The notes below the pieces were generated by a model. The model was not told the DNA's origin, did no database searches, and saw nothing but the letters and a program-made list of their open reading frames with translations. DNA of 5,269 nt from Candidatus Zambryskibacteria bacterium CG11_big_fil_rev_8_21_14_0_20_42_18 (GTDB lineage Bacteria; Patescibacteriota; Minisyncoccia; Phycocordibacterales; Zambryskibacteraceae). A program made the position numbers and the translations under genes. Where the stretch lies: the NCBI GenBank assembly GCA_002787855.1, contig PCVB01000017.1:1-5269 (forward strand), written 5' to 3'. Below, in pieces: positions 1 to 4,936 of the stretch; within the stretch, counting starts at the first letter, position 1; each line of letters opens with the position of its first letter.

Positions 1-2
1 GC

Positions 3-32
3 CGTAAGGCGGGACTTACGTTTATTTTTTTT
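3..32 (+). terminator. Rho-independent terminator of an upstream gene
   Basis: CGTAAG (3-8) pairs with CTTACG (15-20) around a 6-nt loop, GCGGGA. A T-rich tract, TTTATTTTTTTT, follows at 21-32. The stem is short (6 bp) but the T tract is long and immediate. It probably ends transcription of a + strand gene lying left of the window. The reverse orientation lacks a T tract, so + is preferred. Confidence 0.65.
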
Positions 33-69
33 ATCTCAATTTTAGTTATGGTCTAGACCTTGCGCTGGA

Positions 70-192
70 ACTGATTAGTGTCTACTATTTACATAGTTTC
101 TTTCTGGGCGTGGAGAGCGGTCGCACTCACAAAGATATTCGTTTGGAGCTAGCCCCGCTCTCCGCGCGCCGACGGAACAAGTAGCAATCAGT
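70..192 (+). ncRNA. Candidate structured RNA, rod-like, 6S-like architecture
   Basis: This noncoding segment folds on paper into one long imperfect rod. ACTGATT (70-76) pairs with AATCAGT (186-192), and CTACT (82-86) with AGTAG (180-184). A large internal bubble follows (87-107 opposite 168-179). Then comes a 13-bp GC-rich stem, 108-120 with 155-167, containing one G-U pair. Above it are CTC (126-128) with GAG (146-148), a bulged A at 129, and CAAA (130-133) with TTTG (142-145), closed by an 8-nt loop. A closing stem, large central bubble and long apical arm is the general plan of bacterial 6S RNA, the RNA polymerase-binding regulator. The folding is read by eye; no primary-sequence motif confirms 6S. 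A T-rich run (201-209) follows the right arm and suggests the + strand. It could instead be a dispersed inverted repeat. The true ends are unknown, and no SRP, RNase P or tmRNA signature was recognised. Confidence 0.3.
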
Positions 193-216
193 ACACAGAA
201 TTATTTTTTAAAAAAG

Positions 217-225
217 TTATCCACA
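217..225 (+). promoter_or_regulatory. Single perfect DnaA-box 9-mer
   Basis: TTATCCACA matches the classical high-affinity DnaA box (TTATNCACA) exactly. It sits in AT-rich DNA between a T/A run at 204-215 and a T run at 226-232. I found no second box nearby and no dnaA or dnaN gene in the window. It may be a DnaA-binding or regulatory site, or a chance match; one box does not make an origin. Confidence 0.3.
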
Positions 226-242
226 TTTTTTTATTTTCTCTA

Positions 243-271
243 TTGTATCTCTCAACCTTTAGTATGATAAT
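243..271 (+). promoter_or_regulatory. Promoter of the lysine-rich protein gene
   Basis: A -35-like TTGTAT (243-248) and a -10-like GATAAT (266-271) are separated by exactly 17 nt. They match TTGACA and TATAAT at 4/6 and 5/6 positions. Transcription would begin near 278, giving a leader of about 90 nt. That start lies downstream of the in-frame ATG at 274, which argues for translation starting at 370. The overlapping TATGAT at 263-268 is an alternative -10 but has poorer spacing. Confidence 0.45.
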
Positions 272-294
272 TAATGTGTGGGTCGCAGGCAGAA

Positions 295-359
295 AAATAT
301 TTATCGAAATATTTATTTGCGACGTATACGTTACTAATAATTTTTCCCGCCACGGCGGG
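295..359 (+). promoter_or_regulatory. Structured 5' leader with three palindromic elements
   Basis: Three symmetric elements follow one another in the presumed leader. AAATATTT at 295-302 and 307-314 flank ATCG and could form an 8-bp A-U hairpin. ACGTATACGT at 322-331 is a perfect 10-bp palindrome. CCCGCC (346-351) faces GGCGGG (354-359) as a GC-rich hairpin ending about 10 nt before the start codon. The G-run at 357-360 is the only Shine-Dalgarno-like sequence before this gene, and most of it is inside the last hairpin. Folding could therefore limit translation; that regulatory role is inference. The central palindrome could also be a repressor operator. Confidence 0.35.
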
Positions 360-369
360 GAACAACACA

Positions 370-462
370 ATGGCAAAGAAAAAGAAAGTAGCTAAGCGAA
401 AGCCAGCAGCTAAAAAGAAAAAGGCTTCAAAGAAAAAGGCTTCAAAGAAAAAAAGAGCATAG
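370..462 (+). CDS. Small lysine/alanine-rich basic protein (histone H1-tail-like)
   Basis: The 30-residue product begins MAKKKKVAKRKPAAKKKK and continues with two KASKK units and a KKRA end. It has 16 lysines, 2 arginines and no acidic residues. There is no membrane segment and no folded domain. Such composition resembles the tails of histone H1-like and AlgP/HctB-like proteins, so binding to DNA or RNA by charge is a reasonable inference, not a demonstrated function. An in-frame ATG at 274 would add 32 unrelated hydrophobic residues, but it precedes the predicted transcription start near 278 and runs through the palindromic leader, so 370 is preferred. The gene has its own promoter and terminator, making it a single-gene unit. 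A spurious translation of A-rich RNA cannot be ruled out, but promoter, ORF and terminator in order support a real gene. Confidence 0.6.
   Translation: MAKKKKVAKRKPAAKKKKASKKKASKKKRA
421..450 (+). repeat. Two identical 15-bp tandem units inside the lysine-rich gene
   Basis: AAGGCTTCAAAGAAA occurs twice in exact tandem (421-435 and 436-450). It keeps the frame and each copy encodes KASKK. Identity at the DNA level suggests recent slippage or duplication, so protein length may vary between strains. Confidence 0.85.
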
Positions 463-507
463 TCTCGGCAAAAGCTGAGGTCCCGACAGGAATGTCCGGA
501 TGGCTCT
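454..507 (+). other. Possible three-way-junction RNA structure at the 3' end
   Basis: AGAGC (454-458), at the very end of the coding sequence, can pair with GCTCT (503-507). This helix encloses two hairpins. CTCGGC/GCTGAG (464-469 with 474-479, one G-U pair) has an AAAA loop. TCC-C-GACA/TGTC-C-GGA (481-488 with 493-500, one C-C mismatch) has a GGAA loop, which fits the GNRA class. The intrinsic terminator starts 2 nt further on. This resembles a compact structured 3' UTR or a small RNA released from the mRNA. The fold is by eye only and no known RNA family was recognised. Confidence 0.3.
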
Positions 508-509
508 CG

Positions 510-542
510 AAAAGACGCCCCCGCAAGGGCGTCTTTTCTTTT
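510..542 (+). terminator. Strong rho-independent terminator
   Basis: AAAAGACGCCC (510-520) pairs perfectly with GGGCGTCTTTT (527-537) over 11 bp around the 6-nt loop CCGCAA. It ends in a T-rich tail (534-542). It closes the transcript of the lysine-rich gene and insulates it from secA. The A-run on the left arm would also give a T tract on the opposite strand, so it may work both ways, but no convergent gene is present. Confidence 0.9.
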
Positions 543-548
543 GATACA

Positions 549-618
549 GCCCTTCGACAGGCTCAGGGCACTTCGACTAAAAAATGCCTGCGCTGAGCGA
601 GTAAAACGAGTCGAAGTG
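549..618. repeat. Dispersed palindromic repeat of the TTCGAC/GCTCAG type
   Basis: GCCCTTCGACAGGCTCAGGGC (549-569) forms a 5-bp stem, GCCCT/AGGGC. CACTTCGACT (569-578) pairs perfectly over 10 bp with AGTCGAAGTG (609-618). GCTCAG (561-566) also matches CTGAGC (593-598). Motifs built from TTCGAC and GCTCAG/CTGAGC in this arrangement recur in intergenic regions of many environmental bacterial genomes (from memory). The right half appears interrupted: between CGAG and TCGAAG there is an extra TAAAACGAG, which looks like a small insertion carrying a second CGAG. It lies wholly between the terminator and the secA promoter. Whether other copies exist in this genome cannot be seen here. Confidence 0.6.
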
Positions 619-627
619 TGCTAAAAT
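619..627 (+). promoter_or_regulatory. Extended -10 promoter of secA
   Basis: TGC directly precedes TAAAAT (622-627), giving the TGN extended -10 form; TAAAAT matches TATAAT at 5/6. No convincing -35 is seen, as often with extended -10 sites. Transcription would start near 634, only about 3 nt before the secA ATG, so the message would be essentially leaderless. AGG at 628-630 would then lie outside the mRNA. The element starts immediately after the palindromic repeat ends. Confidence 0.45.
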
Positions 628-636
628 AGGCTCCTT

Positions 637-3123
637 ATGGCCTTCTTAAAGAGCCTTTTTAATTCCCCAGAGGAGAAGTTGCTTAAATCATGGCAACCTA
701 TTGTCGAGCGCATTAACGCGTTGGAGCCTTCTTTTGCAGACCTCTCTCAAGATGAATTGAAAGCCAAAACCCTTGAATTCAAAAAAAGATTAGAGAAAGA
801 AACTCTCGATGATATTTTGCCGGAAGCTTTTGCGATGGTGCGAGAAGCGGCGAAGCGTACTTTAGGCCAGAGACATTTCGATGTTCAACTTCTTGGAGGC
901 CTTGCTCTCTTCAATGGAGGTATTGCTGAGATGAAGACGGGTGAAGGTAAAACTTTGGTGGCAACACTTGCGGCTTATCTTGTCGCTCTATCGGGTCAAG
1001 GTGTCCACGTCGTAACTGTCAATGACCACCTCTCTCGTCGCGATGCGGTGTGGATGGGACAAGTTTATTCTTATCTCGGTTTATCTGTCGGCGTTTTAAA
1101 TCATTCGGAATCTTTTATCTACGACGAATCGCATAAAGAGAAAGATAAGGAACGCGATGAGTTGGGCTCCTTCCATGTCGTCCACGAATTTCTAAGGCCA
1201 ACTAGCAAAAAAGAAGCCTACAGTGCCGATATTACTTATGGTACCAACAACGAATTCGGCTTTGATTACCTGCGAGACAACCTTCTGTATAACCAAGAGG
1301 GTCTTTCTCAAAGAGGCCACTATTATGCCATTGTTGACGAGATAGACTCTATTCTCATAGATGAAGCGCGAACACCTCTTATCATCTCTGGTAACACCGG
1401 CGCCGCCGGGGAACTTTATGAAAAATTTGCCAAGATTGCTCAAGGACTGAAGGCCGAGACAGATTTTACTGTAGATGAGAAGTTGCGCGCCGTCTCGTTG
1501 ACTGATGATGGTATTAGCAAGGCCGAGAAGGCCTTGGGGATTGAAAATATTTACGCCGAAGGAGGGGTCAAGTATGTTCATCACCTTGAAACAGCGGTTA
1601 AGGCCAAGGCTCTCTACAATCGAGATACTGAATATGTCGTGCGAGATAATGAGGTGATAATCGTGGATGCCTTTACAGGACGTATGCAACCGGGTAGACG
1701 TTGGTCAGAAGGTTTGCATCAAGCTATAGAGGCCAAAGAGGGTGTGACTATAAAAGAAGAGAGTCGCACTTACGCCAGTGTTACTTTCCAGAATTATTTT
1801 AGAATGTATAAAAAACTTTCTGGTATGACGGGTACAGCCATGACTTCCAAAGAGGAATTTTATAAAGTCTATGGCCTAGAAACTTTTGTAATCCCGACCC
1901 ATAAACCAGTGGCCCGCAGTGACCATGGGGACCAAATTTTCCAAACACACTCGGGCAAGATGAAGGCTGTGGCCAAGAGAGTGGCGGAGTTGAATAAGAA
2001 AGGCCAGCCGGTGCTTATCGGTACCGTTTCCATAGAACACAATGAATTACTTTCTGCCTATTTCAAAAACGAAGGCATTAAACACGAGATACTAAATGCT
2101 AAAAACCACGAACGGGAAAGCGAGATTATTGCTCAAGCCGGCAAAAAAGGAGCAGTAACGCTCGCCACAAACATGGCGGGTCGTGGTATCGATATCAAGC
2201 TGGGCGGTAACCCATCAACTACGGAGGCGTATGAGGAGATAATGGCCTTAGGAGGGCTTTTTGTCCTCGGTACGGAAAGACATGACGCTCGACGTATAGA
2301 TAACCAGCTAAGAGGTAGGTCGGGAAGGCAGGGAGATCCCGGTGAGACCCAGTTCTTCGTTTCGCTAGAGGACTCCTTAATGCGTATTTTCGCCGTGGAT
2401 ACTATAAAGAAGATGATGGGGCGCTTTGACATCCCTGAAGATGAGCCTATCGAGAATAAACTGATCACCAACTCGCTTGAGAAGGCGCAGGAAAAGATAG
2501 AGGGCTTCAACTTCGATGCCCGTAAACATGTGCTCGAGTTTGATGACGTGCTTAATTTCCAAAGAAATATTATTTATAGTCGTCGTCGCAAAGTTCTAGT
2601 TGGCGGGGAAGAGGAGATAAAGGAGTATTTGGCCGAGGTAGCGGAACGCCTAAGTCCCGAGATAAAGGAGAAAATGGAGAAAAAGATGGAAACTATTTCT
2701 CTAGAAACTCCAGAATTGCGAGAAGTTTTGCGTAGGATTATCCTGCAGACGATAGATTTGTTCTGGGTAGATCATTTGGAAATGATGGAATATTTGCGTG
2801 GCAGTGTGAATCTACGCGCTTATGGTCAGAGAGATCCTCTAGTTGAGTATAAGAAAGATGGTTTAAGATTTTTTAGAGATATGGAGGTTTCTATCTCAAG
2901 ACAAATTGCAGAATTTATCTTGGTACTTAACCCAGAGATTATCACTCAAGCCAAAGTGCAGATGGAAACTCCGACACTCGTGGCAGATCTCTCCGGGGAA
3001 TCTGAAAATACTTCCGCATCAAACAAAAATGTCACATCCGAATTTGGTTCAGAGAAGATAGGTCGCAACGACCAGTGCCCTTGCGGTAGTGGTAAAAAGT
3101 ATAAAAAGTGCCATGGAAAGTAA
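637..3123 (+). CDS. secA: Preprotein translocase ATPase SecA
   Basis: SecA is the cytoplasmic motor that binds SecYEG and pushes unfolded preproteins across the membrane by ATP hydrolysis. The 828-residue product has all core parts: Walker A TGEGKT (101-106), Walker B VDEID (233-237) followed by SILIDEARTPLIISG, the preprotein-crosslinking region (about 245-390), GMTGTAMT (396-403), TNMAGRGIDIKLGG (511-524), and QLRGRSGRQGDPG (557-569) as the arginine-finger motif. The C-terminal zinc-binding SEC-C tail is intact (CPCGSG...KKCHG, 814-827), so the gene is complete. Compared from memory with the E. coli protein (901 aa), it carries about 28 extra charged residues in nucleotide-binding domain 1 (about 158-190), and the helical wing region between about 645 and 700 is some 55 residues shorter. 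The start at 637 gives a typical N-terminus. There is no clear SD, and an extended -10 lies 10 nt upstream. It is immediately followed by disulfide-formation genes. Confidence 0.97.
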   Translation: MAFLKSLFNSPEEKLLKSWQPIVERINALEPSFADLSQDELKAKTLEFKKRLEKETLDDILPEAFAMVREAAKRTLGQRHFDVQLLGGLALFNGGIAEMKTGEGKTLVATLAAYLVALSGQGVHVVTVNDHLSRRDAVWMGQVYSYLGLSVGVLNHSESFIYDESHKEKDKERDELGSFHVVHEFLRPTSKKEAYSADITYGTNNEFGFDYLRDNLLYNQEGLSQRGHYYAIVDEIDSILIDEARTPLIISGNTGAAGELYEKFAKIAQGLKAETDFTVDEKLRAVSLTDDGISKAEKALGIENIYAEGGVKYVHHLETAVKAKALYNRDTEYVVRDNEVIIVDAFTGRMQPGRRWSEGLHQAIEAKEGVTIKEESRTYASVTFQNYFRMYKKLSGMTGTAMTSKEEFYKVYGLETFVIPTHKPVARSDHGDQIFQTHSGKMKAVAKRVAELNKKGQPVLIGTVSIEHNELLSAYFKNEGIKHEILNAKNHERESEIIAQAGKKGAVTLATNMAGRGIDIKLGGNPSTTEAYEEIMALGGLFVLGTERHDARRIDNQLRGRSGRQGDPGETQFFVSLEDSLMRIFAVDTIKKMMGRFDIPEDEPIENKLITNSLEKAQEKIEGFNFDARKHVLEFDDVLNFQRNIIYSRRRKVLVGGEEEIKEYLAEVAERLSPEIKEKMEKKMETISLETPELREVLRRIILQTIDLFWVDHLEMMEYLRGSVNLRAYGQRDPLVEYKKDGLRFFRDMEVSISRQIAEFILVLNPEIITQAKVQMETPTLVADLSGESENTSASNKNVTSEFGSEKIGRNDQCPCGSGKKYKKCHGK

Positions 3124-3125
3124 TT

Positions 3126-3134
3126 TGGTATAAT
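3126..3134 (+). promoter_or_regulatory. Perfect extended -10 promoter for a leaderless message
   Basis: TGG followed by TATAAT (3129-3134) is a perfect extended -10 element, in the gap just after the secA stop. With the last T as position -7, the predicted transcription start is A3141, which is the A of the next gene's ATG. The message would then have no 5' leader. The sequence before the ATG (AAAAAT) contains no ribosome-binding site, which agrees. No -35 was identified. Confidence 0.6.
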
Positions 3135-3140
3135 AAAAAT

Positions 3141-3527
3141 ATGAAAAAAAATACATTGATTTGGTCTGTGGTATCGGTCTTGATAGTCGCCGGTATTATT
3201 TGGCTTATTTTGGCTCCCACTAAACCTGGTAAGTTAGACGCCTTCGCCCAATGTATCAATGACTCTGGTGCTAAATACTATGGAGCTTTTTGGTGTCCCA
3301 ACTGTAAGAACCAAGAAGCGATGTTTGGTATTTCTGCTAAGTTTTTGCCCCGCACCGAGTGTTCCACGCCGGACGGTAGAGACCAGCTACCCGTTTGCCA
3401 AGAGGCCGGTATCACTGGATATCCCACTTGGGACTTTCCAGACGGTAGTCGAGAAACAGGGACTCTCCCACTCGAACGTTTAAGCGAAAAAACTAGTTGC
3501 CCAATATTGCCAGAAAGTAACATTTGA
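3141..3527 (+). CDS. Membrane-anchored thioredoxin-fold disulfide oxidoreductase
   Basis: The 128-residue product has an N-terminal lysine pair and a hydrophobic anchor (about 5-25), with no lipobox. The rest is therefore expected outside the cytoplasm. The domain begins FAQC (35-38), then YYGAFWCPNC with active-site cysteines 52 and 55. Two further cysteines follow (74, 86), then GYPTW with the cis-proline at 95. The order FAQC-(YGA.WCPNC)-EC-VC-GYPTW resembles the thioredoxin-like domain often fused to VKOR, where it exchanges disulfides with the membrane oxidase. Here it is a separate protein, and DsbB is encoded 4 nt downstream. It probably plays the DsbA-like role of oxidising exported proteins and being reoxidised by that partner; this is inference. 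The start at 3141 is preferred over an in-frame GTG at 3108, because the latter overlaps secA and precedes the promoter. C38 and C120 are additional cysteines of unknown role. Confidence 0.85.
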   Translation: MKKNTLIWSVVSVLIVAGIIWLILAPTKPGKLDAFAQCINDSGAKYYGAFWCPNCKNQEAMFGISAKFLPRTECSTPDGRDQLPVCQEAGITGYPTWDFPDGSRETGTLPLERLSEKTSCPILPESNI

Positions 3528-3531
3528 TGAT

Positions 3532-4059
3532 ATGACGACGCTTGTTCCATATCTAGTTCTCGCTTCACATATTATCTTTGTTTTTCTCGTTCTAACTGTC
3601 ATCTTTAGACGCTCATGGGGTGGGGGTCTTATCGCTTTTATAGGGAAACAGGCCCTTTGGCTCGCTTTTCTAGCTTCTCTTGTCGCTGTAGTTGGCTCGC
3701 TATTCTATTCTGAAGTTATCGGCTTTGAGCCATGCGTCTTGTGTTGGTGGCAAAGAGTCTTTCTCTACCCCTTGGTGGTGATTTTCGGTATGGCTCTTTG
3801 GAAGAAAAATAATTCCGCCTTTCTCTATGCTGTACCCTTAGCCCTGCTGGCTTCTCTAGTCTCTCTTTACCAGCACTACGCCTCCGTGAGCGGAGTCTCA
3901 CTCCTATCTTGCACCGCCGTAGGCGAGGCTTGTTCCAAGCTCTATGTTCTGGCCTTCGGCTACATCACCATTCCGCTTATGGGATTGACTATTGGTCTTT
4001 ATATCCTCCTTTTCGCTTGGGTTAGTAAAATTTATAGAAATGAAAATAGTAACGCATAA
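3532..4059 (+). CDS. Disulfide bond formation protein DsbB/BdbC-like
   Basis: This is a 175-residue integral membrane protein of the DsbB family, which reoxidises a thioredoxin-fold partner and passes electrons to quinone. EPCVLCWWQR holds the first cysteine pair (C68, C71) and the conserved arginine (R75). The second pair is C127/C134 (CTAVGEAC). Hydrophobic segments lie at about 5-25, 40-62, 75-90, 97-115 and 142-165. That is five, one more than the usual four; the extra one is N-terminal. Basic residues at 26-27, 91-92 and 166-169 place those loops inside, and both cysteine pairs outside, as the mechanism requires. The ATG lies 4 nt after the stop of the thioredoxin-like gene, without a clear SD, so co-transcription and translational coupling are likely. 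The last 20 nt overlap the next gene. BdbC-type enzymes share this CxxCWxQR signature. Confidence 0.92.
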   Translation: MTTLVPYLVLASHIIFVFLVLTVIFRRSWGGGLIAFIGKQALWLAFLASLVAVVGSLFYSEVIGFEPCVLCWWQRVFLYPLVVIFGMALWKKNNSAFLYAVPLALLASLVSLYQHYASVSGVSLLSCTAVGEACSKLYVLAFGYITIPLMGLTIGLYILLFAWVSKIYRNENSNA

Positions 4060-4927
4060 CGCAAAATTTCATACGGATGATGTTTTTGCCGTCTCCGCGC
4101 TGACTATTCTTTATCCAGATGCAGAGATTATTCGTACTAGAGATGAAGAGTTAATTAAGACGGCGGATATGGTTGTGGATGTTGGGGGCGTAGATGATGC
4201 CAATAGTAATCGTTTTGATCATCACCAGGCGGGTGGAGCAGGAGAACGAGCAAACAGCATTCCTTATTCGTCACTAGGTTTAGTATGGAAAAAATACGGA
4301 GAAAAACTCTCTGGCTCAAGAGCCGTGATGGAACGCATTGATCAAATATTTGTGCAACCAATAGACGCTGGCGATAATGGTAAAGATATATTTATGACAC
4401 TTGTACCGAATGTTTCTCCATATTTGATTCATGGTGTAGTAGATTCTTACCGTCTTACGTGGAAAGAGAATGATGATTGGGATGAGCGTTTCAGCGAATG
4501 TTTGAAGTGGGCTACTAATTTTTTGAGGCGATTGATTAAAATTCAACAAGATATTGTTGAAGGAGAAGACATTGTGTACTCTGCTTATGATAAAAGCGTT
4601 GATAAGCGAATAATTATTATTGACGATAAATACAGTCTGGGTCGAGAGCTAGTGACCAGAGTACTTACGGGCTTAGTCGAACCGCTGTACGCTATTTTGT
4701 TCAGAGGCGATCACAAAAGTTGGCAATTAGTGGCAATAAATAAGTCTGCCGGATCTTTTGAAACACGCCAACCCCTGCCAAAGACATGGAGGGCAAAGCA
4801 TGGGAATGATTTGGATCAAGCTAGTGGGGTTAAAGGGGGAATTTTCTGTCATCGTAATGGATTTATGTGCGCAGCTGAAACTAAGGAAGCTATATTAGAG
4901 CTTGCTAAAAAGGCTCTGGACGCATAA
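4040..4927 (+). CDS. MYG1/UPF0160 family DHH-type phosphoesterase
   Basis: The 295-residue product matches the MYG1 family from end to end. It starts MKIVTHNAKFHTDD (THN at 5-7, HTDD at 11-14), then IIRTRD (30-35), DVGG (47-50) and RFDHHQ (58-63). The DHH triad and the neighbouring His/Asp residues form the metal site of this DHH-superfamily group. DAGDNG (109-114) and the C-terminal GIFCHRNGFMCAAETKEA (267-284) are also family features. Eukaryotic MYG1 has been described as a 3'-5' RNA exonuclease; the bacterial role is not established, so RNA or nucleotide turnover is inference. The start at 4040 begins at the conserved motif. An in-frame TTG at 3992 would add 16 residues and lie deep inside dsbB. 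The ATG overlaps the end of dsbB by 20 nt and has no SD. TAAAAT at 4026-4031 could be a weak internal -10 giving a near-leaderless message. Confidence 0.88.
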   Translation: MKIVTHNAKFHTDDVFAVSALTILYPDAEIIRTRDEELIKTADMVVDVGGVDDANSNRFDHHQAGGAGERANSIPYSSLGLVWKKYGEKLSGSRAVMERIDQIFVQPIDAGDNGKDIFMTLVPNVSPYLIHGVVDSYRLTWKENDDWDERFSECLKWATNFLRRLIKIQQDIVEGEDIVYSAYDKSVDKRIIIIDDKYSLGRELVTRVLTGLVEPLYAILFRGDHKSWQLVAINKSAGSFETRQPLPKTWRAKHGNDLDQASGVKGGIFCHRNGFMCAAETKEAILELAKKALDA

Positions 4928-4929
4928 GG
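4926..4929 (+). promoter_or_regulatory. Shine-Dalgarno site of obg
   Basis: AAGG overlaps the TAA stop of the preceding gene and lies 7 nt before the obg ATG, a good spacing. It is the clearest SD-like site in the window at suitable spacing, in contrast to the other genes. This suggests obg is translated from a polycistronic message rather than a leaderless one. Confidence 0.5.
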
Positions 4930-4936
4930 TATACAA

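Larger units (their letters stand above)
1..369. other. Noncoding region upstream of the lysine-rich gene
   Basis: No reading frame here looks like a real protein; those present are short and of low-complexity composition. The stretch contains a terminator at 3-32, a rod-like foldable segment at 70-192, a very AT-rich stretch from about 200 to 345 with one DnaA-box 9-mer, a promoter at 243-271, and a leader with palindromes between 295 and 359. A perfect 10-bp palindrome, GGTCTAGACC, lies at 50-59 just before the rod-like segment; no function can be assigned to it. The listed elements are entered separately. Confidence 0.7.

Noticed and set aside
217..350. Replication origin
   Set aside because: Only one DnaA box was found, and there are no dnaA/dnaN neighbours; AT-richness alone is not enough.
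274..369. N-terminal extension of the lysine-rich protein from the ATG at 274
   Set aside because: The 32 residues are unrelated hydrophobic sequence, the ATG precedes the predicted transcription start near 278, and the stretch is made of palindromic leader elements.
549..618. Intrinsic terminator or CRISPR-like repeat
   Set aside because: The arms are not followed by a T tract, and there is no regular series of repeats and spacers.
1192..1689. Minus-strand reading frame of 165 codons inside secA
   Set aside because: It is a shadow of the well-conserved secA frame, with no recognisable domain and no promoter or ribosome site.
2133..2510. Minus-strand reading frame of 125 codons inside secA
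   Set aside because: It lies opposite the strongly conserved motif region of secA, has low-complexity serine-rich sequence and no family features.
3108..3140. GTG start of the thioredoxin-like gene at 3108
   Set aside because: It overlaps the end of secA and runs through a perfect extended -10; the ATG at 3141 gives a typical KK-plus-anchor N-terminus.
4026..4031. Separate promoter for the MYG1-like gene (TAAAAT)
   Set aside because: No TGN extension and no -35 are present, and the gene overlaps dsbB, so read-through is the simpler explanation; mentioned only in the gene entry.
3992..4039. TTG start of the MYG1-like gene at 3992
   Set aside because: The added 16 residues lie inside dsbB, and the family motif THN begins right after the ATG at 4040.
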